Assembly: GCA_018907035.1 (NCBI GenBank)
Contig: JACCIC010000039.1
Location: 1,536,001 to 1,600,000 of the forward strand
Source: Sycobia sp. Sy_11
Lineage: Eukaryota; Arthropoda; Insecta; Hymenoptera; Epichrysomallidae
Length of the DNA: 64,000 nt
Direction of reading: 5' to 3'
The translations under genes and the position numbers were made by a program. This document shows positions 12,521 through 24,796 of the stretch, piece by piece (within the stretch, counting starts at the first letter, position 1; every line of letters starts with the position of its first letter). The notes under the pieces were generated by a model. It worked only from the letters and a program-made list of their open reading frames with translations, searched no databases and had not been told where the DNA came from.

Positions 12521-12840
12521 AACCGAACATCAAAGCGACGAGTGAAACTATCCTTATTAGTAGGAAAATTTAACTTGAACTTTCCAAACCAGAAATATGG
12601 GTGATTTATTTATGTAGTTTGGAAAAAACTAAAATAATGCAAAAATCTAAAATAATATATATATATAATATATATCCAATATCAAGATGCTCGTTGTAAA
12701 AAAAATCAAGATGAGCATTACTTTAGTTTTTTCAACACTTTAATAAATCACCCATGTTTCTGGTTAGGAAAGTTCAAGTTAATTTTTTTTTTAATTTTCT
12801 TACTAATAAGGTTAGTTTTACTCTTCGCTTTGGTGTTGGT
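12521..12840. repeat. fold-back (inverted repeat) element
   Basis: The left arm (12521-12640) and right arm (12715-12840) are imperfect reverse complements over about 120 bases, with a 74-base centre. Matching blocks include CCTTATTAGTA / TACTAATAAGG, TTAACTTGAACTTTCC / GGAAAGTTCAAGTTAA, GGGTGATTTATT / AATAAATCACCC and GAAAAAACTAAA / TTTAGTTTTTTC. The right arm has gained a T-run near 12782. Weaker pairing seems to continue outward to about 12490 and 12935, interrupted on the right by an (AT)n tract. This looks like a decayed fold-back MITE or an inverted duplication. There is no open frame in it. Confidence 0.85.
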
Positions 12841-12846
12841 ATAGGT

Positions 12847-12847
<1 letters not shown>

Positions 12848-12898
<51 letters not shown>
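12848..12898. repeat. (AT)n microsatellite
   Basis: A 50-bp AT tract at the outer edge of the right arm of the fold-back element. Confidence 0.97.
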
Positions 12899-12900
<2 letters not shown>

Positions 12901-12939
12901 GATATATATATTCATGCTCCATTTTATCATACTTCTTGC

Positions 12940-14500
12940 GGATCTGTGAATAAAGAGACGATTTTTCTGACCCATCCCTTCCTCTATACGAACCTAGCAG
13001 CGCGTAAATATTATTATTTTTTTTTTTTTTTTAAATATGTTGCCCAACGACGAATGAGTTCTGCAAACGTTCTGCATGAAATCGTAAAAATACATTAGAA
13101 ATCTAGAAAATAACCTACTGGAAAAATATGTCATGAAAACATTTGCAAAAAATACTTAATTTCATAATATTTTTATGTTTCTAGAAGATATTTTGATATG
13201 TTTCCGAAATACACCTCGTAAAGATTCATAAATGTAAAAACATTATAAAATATTTTTAGAACGCTTTAAAATAACTTGCTTCAACGCGTTACCGCGCAAT
13301 TTGATATTATTCTAAAATATAAAACGTCTATATAAAATTGTTTGCCACACCATTTATAAAAAATGAAAAAAATCATAGTTTTGAAATATTAGAGATAGGT
13401 TTGTGAAAAATTTTAGTACATCTGATTGACATATTTACTATATTGTATTAGATGGTAATAATAAAGTTGATTTTAAAGATATTTTAAGATCTATAAAACA
13501 ATATACTATTATAGACACATTTTCTAAATGTTTGAAATTGTTCTCTCTGAAATATTTTGCAAGAAAATCTTTGAAAAATTTTTTATACATATTATTGCCA
13601 AATGTTTTAGAACATTCCAATCAATGAATCAAAGTTGCAGAAAACGTTTTAGTTATTTATTTATTAATATAAATTTAACGGACATGTTTTTCCTTACACT
13701 ATAACAGATTACATAATAATATATTTATAAAATGTACCAAGAGCTTACACTTAAATATAAATAAAACACGTAAAAATAGTAAATAGAATATTATTGAATA
13801 AAATCAAAGATTGATTTTGAACAATATCCTAGAATTGATCCAGAATGTTCGAGATCAGTTAGACGTTACACGTAATAAGATTGTAATACTCTATTGAGTT
13901 AATTTACAACTAACAAAGTACAATATTTTGATATCTAGATATGTTGCATTGTCTACAGTAGTATTTACAGTAGTTGAATGTCGAAATAAACGTAATAATT
14001 GACGATGGTAGATTAATATACAGCCGCGGTGCTTCGAATTAATCAACGCTCATCCCCACTGAATTTGAATGTATTGCCGTACTTCGCGTTTGAAAAATAT
14101 TGAAGAGATGTTCGAATGTCTTCATAGGCTTGACGAACGGTTAGGTTCGGAAAAGCATATATCTACATTTAATAAGGAATTCGTATTTTTATACGGGGCG
14201 AGCGAAAGAATCCGTAAATTGCCCGAAGCGAGGGACTTCGGTGGCAGCGAAATTCGACGAGTGTAGTGATTCATAGAGGGCACGTCGTTACCGAGTGAGA
14301 TAAGATAACGTTCTCGTGTAGGGAAAAGTTCAACAATACTATCAGAAGAGCGGACAGTATTTGTAACTTAAACTGCTTGTACTTGTTTCCGTAACTTAAA
14401 TTATCTTGATCATGAAAATAAAGTAAGGCCACGATCACGATAGGTTAAGAATTTATCATCATTTTACAAATATATCGGAATACACAAATCGTTGGACATA
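12940..14500. other. AT-rich intron, no feature seen
   Basis: I recognised no coding or RNA feature. Short open frames on both strands lack known motifs and exon-like flanks. Confidence 0.65.
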
Positions 14501-14539
14501 TTTTTTGGCAATCGAGGCACCACTTGGTGAAAGTCCAAA

Positions 14540-14645
14540 TGAAAAAAAAAAAAAAAAAAAAAAGAAATCCCGACAGTTCATTCCTCTCTCCATTTACGAA
14601 TCCGCCAATTTCAACGACTACTACTGCTCCCCCTCGACTTAAATC

Positions 14646-14697
<52 letters not shown>
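14540..14697. repeat. poly-A and (GA)n tracts
   Basis: A poly-A run at about 14541-14562 is followed by (GA)n at 14650-14697. Confidence 0.96.
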
Positions 14698-14701
<4 letters not shown>

Positions 14702-14749
14702 GAATTAGTCATATAGATATATATATATTCTCTTCTCTCTCCCCTGGCT

Positions 14750-15378
14750 TATAGGACCGAAAGGCAGCCACGGCTCTCTTTCCCTCTCGCCCCACCCAAA
14801 AAAAAAAAAAAAAACGAATAAGCGCTGATAGGGTCGTGCAGCATATCAATCGCGCGTATGTGGAGGCGTCAGGGGAGGGGGTTGGGGCAGGGACACTTGT
14901 CGCCGAACGGTATATAGACGCGCAGCGGCAAGGGGGATGGGGTAGACGAGGCGGTGCCCCAGTTTCGCGCCGTGGAGCGGTATAGCACAGACTTCGTTAT
15001 GACATGGCGGGGCGGGGGTGTGGGAGGAGGGAGGGAGGAGATAGCAGCAGCAGCAGCGGCAGCGGCGGCGGCGGCGGCAGCTACGAAAGAGCCCCGATGG
15101 CACATCGCAAATTAGCCTCATCTCCTCCACCAGCCGTGCTCCTTTCAGCGAGCCGACGACGACCCCTCGTCGCGGAGGAGTCGCTCGCACGATAATTAGA
15201 TCGAAATCACGGCGCGCGTCGAATCCCCGACCCCGACCTCCTCCCCCCCCCCTGCCATCCGGCCCCTGGAAGCTATCTTTCCACGCTAGTCGGTCCAATA
15301 TATAGCCAATCCCCCCACCCACCCGCGTGGACTTTTCACTTTTCCGCGCCGCCGTCGTCGTCGTCGACGTTCGGGGCT

Positions 15379-15418
<40 letters not shown>

Positions 15419-15720
15419 ACTCCTTTGTGCCGGACGGGGCTTCGGAATCAACCTCGCGGTTGGCTCTCCGCCCCGGCGGGATAACGGCTCTTGGATCTTT
15501 TTTCACCCCTCAACCCTCTCGGACTCTTCCCCGGTTCCTCGCGAAGGCGCGCGCATCGCTGGCTTCGTGGTTCGTCGGCGGGAGGGGATCTGAGGAAGTG
15601 GTAACTATTTAGAAGTCATCGACGGCACTTGCAACGAGGAGAACGTCGATCGGAGTTCCAGAGAATTATCACGCTAGTCTTCTTAGTTTTATTATTATTA
15701 TTATTATTCGTAGTCTGGCG
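14750..15720. other. CpG-rich island in intron
   Basis: This block of about 950 bp is GC- and CpG-rich. It contains an AGC/GGC triplet run at about 15043-15081, a (CT)n run at 15380-15417 and a C-run near 15241. Open frames on both strands read as poly-Ser/Gly or poly-Ala. It may be a promoter, enhancer or untranslated first exon, but I found no convincing core promoter plus donor. Confidence 0.35.
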
Positions 15721-16002
15721 AGGACGAGAGTGGCCGGCTCTGGATTATATCGATTATCCTGCATAATTGCTGGTTCACTTTGTCGGTGAAACGGCCGCGT
15801 GTCAGTACGCAATTCTCTCTATATCTCCGAAGAAACATATATACGAGAGACACACCGTTATAGAACTAACACGAATCGTATCGTTATATATGTAGTAAAA
15901 AATCAAATGACTTCAATTCTCGTTTATATATATATTTCCTTAGTTTATGCTTGCCGAGCAGCAAATGCGCCGGTGTGCATGAAAGAAAGAGGGAGGGAGA
16001 GA

Positions 16003-16052
<50 letters not shown>
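16003..16052. repeat. (GA)n microsatellite
   Basis: About 48 bp of GA, preceded by GAAAGAAAGAGGGAGGGAGA. Confidence 0.96.
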
Positions 16053-16055
<3 letters not shown>

Positions 16056-16173
16056 ACGGGTAAATTCTATTTTCGTGCTCTAGTGCACATTCGAGGAACA
16101 CCCCACCTCTGCATCAGGTCTTAATGTATCTGAGATGTAGCGCGCTCGCTACCGCGCTGTGTTAAGCATCTGT

Positions 16174-16175
<2 letters not shown>

Positions 16176-16209
<34 letters not shown>
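16176..16209. repeat. (AT)n microsatellite
   Basis: An AT alternation of 34 bp. Confidence 0.95.
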
Positions 16210-16211
<2 letters not shown>

Positions 16212-17090
16212 GTTTTATTTGTGTTATGAAATTTAGTTCTTGATACTGCTAGGCGGGCTCTATAACACGATAATAACGTGAAAGCGTGATAATTATTTAA
16301 ATTGAAAAAAAATAGTAAATAAAATTAAAAATGAAAGCCTATATTATCCTTTGATTACAATCGTAGATGTTGTTATTGCAAAATCTTCATCAATGTGTAA
16401 TATATATTTTGTTGAAATTTTACTCGATCTATGCATACTAAATTGATATATCTGACATAAATTAATATTTTTTCATGTAAATCCTACATTTTCTGGTCGA
16501 AATAATCATTAATTTAAATCTTAGATTGATCTACAGTAGTAATAAATTTGCAAAATAAAAGTTAATTTCTAACAAGCTTGCCCTGGGCACGTCTTAATTT
16601 ATGTAAATCTGCCGCGACAAACTGGTGTTAATAATTCGCGTGTTTTTTTTTTGTCGATCTATCATATTCCGACTTCGTAGACTAACTTGGATAGTTCTGA
16701 ATTGGTAAGCTAAATCTTATCATATGTATATACTGTAAGTTCTTGTGTCATGTTATTGAATTTATTCGCTACAATTGCAATTAATACAAGGGCAATCCAC
16801 TCTGATTGGAAACGTTCGTTGTACAAAATTAGAAATAATAAATGCACTGTATGAAAAAACAGTGGTGGACGAATTTATTAATATTGGTATTAAAACGTAT
16901 TGCAACTGGGATAATAATTGAATTTTTTCAATATTCTTCGATTCTATTGTACTTATTATCTTTTCATAAATTTTAAACATTCATGCGTATATTTATTTAA
17001 TTTATTTATTCTCAAAACACAGTGTTCAAATAAATTCAGGCATTATTGCCGTTAAGCAAATAACTTCACGGTAGAGAAGCGAACCGACAA
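16210..17090. other. AT-rich intron, no feature seen
   Basis: Nothing recognised. Confidence 0.7.
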
Positions 17091-17092
17091 CT

Positions 17093-17168
<76 letters not shown>

Positions 17169-17182
17169 CGTGTGTGTGTGTA
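17093..17182. repeat. compound (AT)n/(GT)n microsatellite
   Basis: AT alternation runs directly into GT alternation, broken by TATATG and CGCGCGTGCG. This is alternating purine-pyrimidine sequence with Z-DNA potential. The Cys-Val and Thr-His frames are by-products. Confidence 0.96.
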
Positions 17183-18489
17183 TGTATTTATACATACATG
17201 CGGGTTTATGCGTGCGCGCGTATGCGTGAGCGCGCGAATTTTCCCAGGCCGACAGGCTCAAAAACGACGCGACGCAGCGAATGCACATCGGGTAGTGTAA
17301 AAGCGCAAACGCACGTGCCTATCTGTGTGTATGTGCGTGCGCGCGCGCGCGTATCCCTATATGCTTTTCAGCACTGCCGAATTTCCTCGAATCCGTCGAC
17401 GCATTATGCGTACTCGAGATCGACGCTGAAGCAATGTGATTACGTCATTGTGCACCCTTCGCCGCCGTCTCGGCTCACCGAAGCGCAACTTTAACCGCTA
17501 AGTCGTCGCGCGTCGCCGCAAGATCGCGATTACTTTTTGAGAAATGAAAAATCTAGTCCCAAGTTCCGTATTATATTAGATAGAAATTTTATCTAAATAT
17601 TTCCTTGTTAGATCAAAAGACCGTGGATGTCGCTGAAATTTTTAATGGGATCAAGTTTATGGGGTACTTTTGTTTTGTCAACTTCATCAGTAGTATAGTT
17701 TATACACTATATAGTTTATACACCTTAAAGCAGGAAAATGTACAAAAATTACATTTATAATTTCTCTAAGTAATTATTTTATTTTTATCTTATTCAACGA
17801 GTTTCTTATTTAATTCAGGGTTATGCAAGCTTTACGTCTGACATCTGCCGTCCCGCGCCGAATTGAGGAAAAAAATATCCTCTCACGAAATTATTCGTAG
17901 GAGTGTGGACTTTTTAATGCCCACCTACCGAGGACCAAAAGTAGATTTACAAAAGATTTTGATCTAAATGGATATTATAAAAATTAGAGTACGGTAAAGG
18001 TAAACTAGAATTCTATTTAAACAATTAAAATACCTAAGTCTACAATCTAAGTAATTACAATGTAAGTAATTACAATATACGTGTCTCATAAACAGTAGAG
18101 GAGAAAAAAGTTTGAACAAAATCTTTTTCCGCCTAATGCGCAACTACTATACATTCCGCAGAAAGAAATAAAATGTCAAACAAAGGAATAGCTACCGGAA
18201 TGAAAGGAGTGTCGATGTCTCATCCGTAGAAACAAGAAGCCACTGTTTAAAGAAAAAAATCATCTTCCAATAAATATTAATCTCGAGATAAAAGCCATTA
18301 ATTCAAACGGACTGCCCAATATTCACAATGGAGGGTAGTTATACTTCGAAAAAATACCGATCGCCATCTACTGCCGGGTGATGGAATTGAACGTGGGATC
18401 GTTGGAATGAGTCGTTCAAGTATTTGATCTTTTTCTTCGTTCTTAGTTTTCAAATTATTGATGTGCAAGAATAGACTTTTAATATAATG

Positions 18490-18490
<1 letters not shown>
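17183..18490. other. mixed intron, no gene recognised
   Basis: CpG-rich to about 17530, AT-rich after that. Small local duplications are visible at about 17695-17723 (TAGTTTATACAC twice) and 18045-18080 (TAAGTAATTACAAT twice). Confidence 0.6.
18361..18374 (-). promoter_or_regulatory. CTCF-like motif
   Basis: The reverse complement reads GCAGTAGATGGCGA. This matches 12 of 14 positions of the CTCF consensus CCASYAGRKGGCRS, and only the two outermost positions differ. CTCF is conserved in insects as a chromatin-boundary protein. A single motif by eye is weak evidence for occupancy. Confidence 0.35.

Positions 18491-18491
<1 letters not shown>

Positions 18492-18539
<48 letters not shown>
18492..18539. 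repeat. (CT)24 microsatellite
   Basis: A perfect CT run of 48 bp. Confidence 0.97.
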
Positions 18540-18541
<2 letters not shown>

Positions 18542-18589
18542 GCCCGCTCATATACTCTGCCCGCACATTTGCTCGAATACAGATATAAC

Positions 18590-18890
18590 ATGTAGGGCGA
18601 CGCGGGGCGGAAATTAAGCCGTCTAAAAATGAAGCGCCACGTTTATTATCAAAGAGTCGGGAGAGCGATTAAAATTTTACGCTGCTCAACCGCGCGCCAG
18701 CTCGGCGCCGCGCCCCTCCCTCCACCGCCCTTCCTCCGAGAAATTCTCGATGATGATCGTTACACCGACACTTTTTTTCAATCAACAGTGTAAAGGCGCG
18801 CGCGGTCGAATGGCCGATGATCGAATGCGCGGGCGAACGGATCCGCTGCGATCGAGGCGTACCGTGACGCGTGTATCGTCTATCTATACT
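18590..18890. other. CpG-rich patch in intron
   Basis: GC-rich with many CpG dinucleotides. No exon, known element or convincing promoter was seen. Confidence 0.4.
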
Positions 18891-18896
18891 TGGCTT

Positions 18897-18946
18897 TTTT
18901 TTTAATTTGCTATAAATTCAGTTTTTTTAATTTGCTATAAATTCAG
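18897..18946. repeat. exact 25-bp tandem duplication
   Basis: Seven T, then AATTTGCTATAAATTCAG, occurs at 18897-18921 and again at 18922-18946 without mismatch. The identity suggests a recent slippage or duplication. Confidence 0.95.
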
Positions 18947-19960
18947 TAATTCAAAAATTGCGATTGGCCCTTACGCCTCTGTAATACCAGAAGATAACTA
19001 TTTAACAAATCCCGAGGGTGGCGAATCGTCGCCGTATTAATAATTAATCAATTACTTTACTTTGCGCGTTTATATTTTCTACGATGCTGAATCGCAAATT
19101 CAATGAAATTCATTATGATGATTTATTTTGCTTATTTGATTTATTATCTCGATTGAGCTCGATAATGCTAATTAATATCGATTATTTTTGTAATTGTTAA
19201 TGTTAAGTACATTAACTGGAATATATCCGTGTTCTTCAATTATAAAAAATCTCGAGGCTATAAAAATTTATAATAGGACGATAATAGTAATATCTAAGTT
19301 TGAAGATTTAAATATAAAATTAAAATTAATTCATGATATGCGTACGATATTGATATTTCTACTTTCATAAAATTGCTTAATTAAATTTAATTAATTATTG
19401 CATACGTATTTCATATAGACCAAGCACTGCAACTCAAAGAAATTCTTTGGAATTAAAGGAATCTTTCTAATTTTCTTTCAGAAAATAATATTTTTCAAGT
19501 AAAGAAGATTTTTAAAAATAATATTTCTTGTGCTAAAATTGATCAAGTATCGCAACTATTACTGTATAAAGTATTTTTCCTTTCAAAGAATAATTGGATA
19601 TTGAGAATTCGCCGTGTCCCTTTTGAAATTGCAAACAGAATTTAATAATCCTACTATCTATTACTCTCGGTGTGACAATACCATATTTTCAAAACAACGG
19701 CAAAGAATCGAAAAAAAAAAAAAGAAAAAGAAACGAAAAAACGACGCGCACGGAATATAAATCGCAGAAAACCATTCTTGGGAATCTCAATTTCCCGGCT
19801 TTCCCATCCCGCCTCTCTCCCGACCTCCGTCGCCTCGTCGTCGAAATAAAACGGGACACAAAAGTCTCCGCGCCCGAGCAACCGACGGATAGATTAGGTC
19901 GAAGTATAAATCAAGCGCGGAGAAGGTGTATAGAGTCGCGCGAGAGCGCGTCGGGATAAG
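18947..19960. other. AT-rich intron, no feature seen
   Basis: AT-rich to about 19660, then mixed with a poly-A-rich patch at 19709-19740. No gene recognised. Confidence 0.65.
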
Positions 19961-20209
19961 AAATCAAAAGCCCCCCAAACTCCCTCCCCCCCTCAACCCT
20001 CCCCCGCATCCGTAGCCCGAGATAAAGCTAATCCCTCTCATTCTCTCGGTATATCGCGAAAATGGGAGGAGGGCAATGGGCGCCGCAGCGTCGGGAAATT
20101 GCGCCCCGAAAAATTTTGGACAAATTGAAGAAAAATCTGTCGGTGGCACAGCGAATATACATGTATATACGTATGATTTTTAAATCAACATTGGCACTCT
20201 CTCTCTCAC

Positions 20210-20212
20210 ACA

Positions 20213-20277
<65 letters not shown>
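20210..20277. repeat. (CA)n microsatellite
   Basis: A CA run of about 60 bp following CT units. It is the source of the Thr-His and Cys-Val frames. Confidence 0.97.
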
Positions 20278-20279
<2 letters not shown>

Positions 20280-20699
20280 GCTCCTTCGCCCTTCCACCCC
20301 GCGGGAGGGTCGAAAAACAGATTAGCCTAATGAAAATTTTCAGCGCTCCGCGCGCATAATTCCGACGCGCTTGATGCACTCGCCCAAGTTCGCAATCAAG
20401 TTCGCGCCCCCCCTCCCCCCTCCACCTCGCGCCCTCTTCCTTTACGGTCGCGGCGCTTAATTAAGCCGCGCGCGCCTCATTACCGCCCGGGTCTCGCGCG
20501 CCAGCCAGCCAGCCAGCCAGGCAGCACGCGTCGGCCGACGCCGCGTCCCTCATCCTCTCGGATTACCGCGCCTCGGCGCATCGCCGCGACGTGGTTGGGT
20601 TGACGGGGGATGAGGTGCGGGGGTTACGACGAGGTGTGTCCTCGGCGAGCTTTCTTTCGCCGCGACTTCCGTAAACCGGGGCTTATAACTCACAGTGGG

Positions 20700-20765
20700 T
20701 TATAGCGGCGGGCGAGTAGCTTCAGAGATTCAGTTTCGTCCTCTCTCCGTGACAGAGCAGAGGGA
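20700..20765 (+). promoter_or_regulatory. possible core promoter (TATA-like, initiator, DPE-like)
   Basis: An initiator-like TTCAGTTTCG places a start at A20732. A TATAG sits at about -31 (20701-20705). AGAGG lies at +28 to +32, matching four of five positions of the insect DPE (RGWYV). The site is at the end of a CpG-rich island. No start codon or exon could be tied to it, so it is suggestive only. Confidence 0.2.
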
Positions 20766-20884
20766 ACGTGGAAGGGAGTCAAGCGGACTGACTATATATA
20801 TATATATATATAGTACGAGTTTGAGCAGAGGGAACGTGGAAGGGAGTCAAGCGGACTGACTATATATATATATAGTACGAGTTT
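20755..20884. repeat. 68-bp tandem duplication with differing (AT)n length
   Basis: Unit 1 (20755-20822) and unit 2 (20823-20884) share GAGCAGAGGGAACGTGGAAG, the following GGAGTCAAGCGGACTGAC, an AT tract and GTACGAGTTTG. Only the AT tract differs, by 6 bases. A partial third start (TGCAG) follows. Confidence 0.96.
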
Positions 20885-21690
20885 GTGCAGAAGTCCAAGT
20901 GCTGCCTGGAACTGGTCGATGTTTCAGGAGTTGTGAGGTTTTGCATATGGGCCGTTCGATCCGTTCGCGTGCTGTACGAACGTCAAAGAGTTTTCTAGCA
21001 ATAACCCTAATGTCGTACATCTCTGCTGAGCACAGAGATAATGCTGGTCGTACGCATTGTTCCGGCAACTCCGTCAGCTCGAACTGCCGAGCGTTCTTTC
21101 GTATTCTCGAACAGCCGAGAAGTTCCACGAATTTTATCAGCAGAGCGAAGATGAATAATATTGAGCTTTCGTGCGAGATTTGATCGCGTTGAAAGCGTTC
21201 TCCTTTTGAACGGTTCCAGTCAAAAACATCAGACGAATAAGGATTGGAATTTCGATGCTCGCTTCGTTCCATACGCATACTACTCGGAACTGCTGTAGTG
21301 TCCAAACATGGCGAATGTTGGCACTGTCCGATCAGCCCCAAAGTCTCGAACGGTTAAAATGACTGTAATACTGGAAGCCTGTAAAATGTCCGAATGCCTC
21401 GGCGTGCTAGAAGCTCTCGACCAATTCGAAGGGGTTAAAGTGTTCGAGGCTCTATAACAGTTTGATTTTTTTTTTTTTTTTTTTTTAAATCGGACTAAAT
21501 GCCGCAACCACCTACGACCAACTGGACGACTTCTCAGAACCTACTAGCGTTCGAACTTTCCCGAGTGTTTCCGAGGATGGAGAACGGAGACGCGAGGCTC
21601 GACGAACAGCTCGAGCGGGCCGCTCGGATGTCAAAAAGTTCCCGGTCCTCGTGTACGCTTTACTGCGCGGGGGATTTCGGATAGGCGGCG
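20885..21690. other. unclassified stretch rich in TCGAA-type words
   Basis: This moderately GC-rich block repeats words such as TCGAAC, GTTCGA, AACAGC and CTCGA. Frames of 164 residues (-) and 94 residues (+) cover part of it, but neither has a recognisable domain. It shares ACTGTCCGATCRGCC with 49434-49448. A decayed dispersed repeat is possible. Confidence 0.35.
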
Positions 21691-22010
21691 GCGGCGGCGG
21701 CGGCAGCGGCAGGGCCTCGCGTGCGCGGAGCTGTACAAACGACTAAAAGATTTTGAAGGATTGGGCGCGGGGCCTCTCGGGTTTCCTCCCTCGACGCCAG
21801 CTCCTACCCGTCCCACCCCCCCACACCCCGCCCACGTTTCGGATAAACATGTAAATTCGCTTCTTATCGCTTATCAACTATCGAGTTCCGACGCGCGTAC
21901 GTATACACTCCTTCCACTTTTTCTCTCTTTCCGAGTCTCTCTTTTTTCCCACCCCCCCCCCCACCCTCGCCCACACTCTCTGTCTTTGTCTCTCTCCCAC
22001 TTTCTTTGAA
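21680..22010. other. GC-rich patch with GGC triplet run
   Basis: A GGC run at about 21684-21709 is followed by C-rich and CT-rich sequence up to about 22010. No gene recognised. Confidence 0.45.
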
Positions 22011-24790
22011 ACTTTTACTTTGTACCTATCCACCCGACACGCGAGATACGAGTATACTTATATAAATCACGTTTTCGCTACTTTAGTCATACGAACATGC
22101 GTCTTGTTGAATATTCATAAATCATCATACGATCGTTTTTTTTTTTTTTTTTTTTTTGTTACATGTTAAAATTAAATATAACTATACGAAAAATCGTAAT
22201 CGGCGATATTTATCGAGGGAATTTTTATATTTAAATATTTTATCAGACTGTGTTTTTCCGTCCATCGAGCGAACGATATTTCGATCGAATCGGCATAATA
22301 TTCTCAAAATACGTAATTATAAATAATAATCCTACATGACATTTTGAAATGTTTTTATTAAACGATACTTGCAATAATTTTAAATTTATTGAAGCGTGCG
22401 CATAATAATTTCATTATAAAATTGCTCGTACTTCTTATGTTTGAAAAATAATTAAAATACTGAAGTTCCATTAAATCTTGATTGAATATTTAAAATTTAA
22501 TAAAATAATTCATTTATTCCGGCTCAATGGCTACTTCAAAGAATTCATAAATATGAAGAATATAAATATGATAATGAATATTGAAACCTTGAAAATTATG
22601 AAATATTTTACTGTATTAAAAAATTTAACCACTTTGACGAAATAAGTGAGATAATAAATGAAGGCTTAAAGAGAGACAAATTATAATTCGTAAAATTATG
22701 GGCTCGGCGTAATTTACATTATTCATTTAGTTATTTATTTTTTATTAATAAATGTACTTTATGCATGCAGTCATAAAGAAATATAAAATAATGTATATAA
22801 TACTTACTAAAATATATTCTTTTAAATATACATCTAATTGATATTACGATAAATATTTACAAAAATATATAGTAAACAAGAAAAGAAATGTATTGACATA
22901 TTTTAGTTTGTATAATATTTTTGATAATCCTATTGAAATTTCATTTCATGATTATCCGAGGGTAAGCATCGGCGAATATAAATATTTCGTTGTCGAACTT
23001 TTGAAGATTTGCTTAATCGAAATTCAGTTATCGAATGCGAAACTATTTTATAAGCTTTTGACATTTGATATAACACTATACTGTTTTATGCATAGAAAAA
23101 CGTCTATAAATGAAAAAAATATAAATTGCTATAACAACAAGGTTATTCAATCAACGGATAATCATCTCTGATTGTTAAAAATCACTATTTACAAATCTCA
23201 ACATTTTTGAAGATATGGTTAATTTATGTACAACATGACTACCGTGATAGAGTTGAGTGCAAAACTATTCTTAAATGTAACACGAGGGTATAACTCTAAT
23301 AAAGAATTTGCAAATGATGTATTCAAATGAAAATATTTGACGAGATCTATGCAATTTTAATGAATAACTTTCAACAGTTGGAAAATCAAAGAAGCTCAAC
23401 CGGCTTAAAAATGAATAATAAATCATTCGAATAACGAGGTGTCGAGATGCGGGGCGTCTGAAACATCGGACCCGATGGCAATCTTATTGGATAAGGCGCC
23501 AGACACTCTCCGTATTTGAAAACGATTTGTATAAATCTGATGATAAGAAAACTGCGTAAGAAACAAGAAAAAAGATCCAGTAATTCCAATAACTACGAAT
23601 TTTTTTCCGTACGAGAATCTTTTGTCATTCGGCGGGTGAAAAGATTTAGAGAAATCAAAGCTTTATAAATCTAGTCGCTCGGTATGAAAAACGAAACCGT
23701 CGTCCGTGAACGAATGATAAAATAAATCATTTATAATGTCGGGTTTATCATGAACAAAACCAGATTAGTCCGGATTTCGCGACTACTTCGAAAACTTTTC
23801 TTTAAATCTTGGCGGGCGTCGACGTAATAATGTTGAAGAAAAAAAAATTACAAATCGGGGTAAAGCGATTAAAAAAAAAAGAGGCTGACAATAGTAATGA
23901 TATAGACGAAGATTTCTTTTAATCGTTAAAAAAATTTTTTAATATAGTACAGTTCGGATTAAATTTGAAACACCGCTAAATTAGGGGGGCGGGAGAAGAA
24001 AAAAAGACAAAAAAAAAGTTCCTTTTTAGACCTATAACTTTAGCGTTTTAAATTATTCAAGCCCGCGCGACTGCGCAATAATCGTAACGTTGCTTCATTA
24101 ATAATTTCCTTACTGGATTATTAAAATACGGCTTTTCGACCTATACATATTTATAACTTACACTTTAATTAAATTTGTATTAAATAATAAAATTAGCCCC
24201 ACACGCGCCGGGGCCAATTTTAAAAGCCGCGGCATTAAGCGCGGTCATTCATAACGCCTGCTTTATTAATGATTGTGAATTATACGAGGCCCCGCTCAAC
24301 TTTCGCAATTTCGGAAAATTCAGACCCGCTTGAAAATTCCGTCCGACGTAGTAGAATGTCAATCTAATGCCGACGAGCGTGTAGCGCCTGTGCTCACGAA
24401 CGTGCATATACGAAGCAATCGAATTGAGCTCAATGCGAATGAGCGTAAACCAATACGAATAATTCGCGCATATCTGTCGCTCGGAGAGCTCGTTAAATAA
24501 CGCAGGAATTTCACATGTTGAATCGGATAAGGAGAAAAAAAACCCCATTAATTAATGCAAATTCTCGCTCGAAACGTGAAAAGGCCGCGAATGAGCAAAA
24601 AACAAAAAAAAAAAAAAAACAAAACAATGAAGCCGCTTATCTATACGGCCCACGCTTCGTATAAATATTAAAAGCGCACGCGCCCGTGGCGACGAATGTA
24701 TGTTTTCGGCAATGTGCAAAAAAAAACGACGCAAAATAATAATAATTATAAACTGTCGACTTATGTCGATTGTCGCGAACTAAACTGATA
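22011..24790. other. AT-rich intron, no feature seen
   Basis: Long AT-rich sequence with a poly-T run at about 22137-22157. No gene, RNA or clear repeat was recognised. Confidence 0.65.
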
Positions 24791-24796
24791 TATATT

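Larger units (their letters stand above)
19961..20790. other. CpG-rich island
   Basis: This is one of the most CpG-rich stretches in the giant intron, with C-runs, a (CCAG)n run at about 20502-20520 and CG-dense sequence to about 20660. It precedes the promoter-like site at 20700-20765. It may be a regulatory island or an alternative first exon of this or a nested transcript. Confidence 0.4.

Noticed and set aside
18340..18410. tRNA-like B box (GTTCAATTC) on the minus strand
   Set aside because: No A box, acceptor stem or T-run terminator at correct spacing.
20847..21341. 164-residue minus-strand frame
   Set aside because: No domain; it overlaps the tandem duplication and the repeat-like TCGAA-rich stretch, and another frame is open on the + strand.
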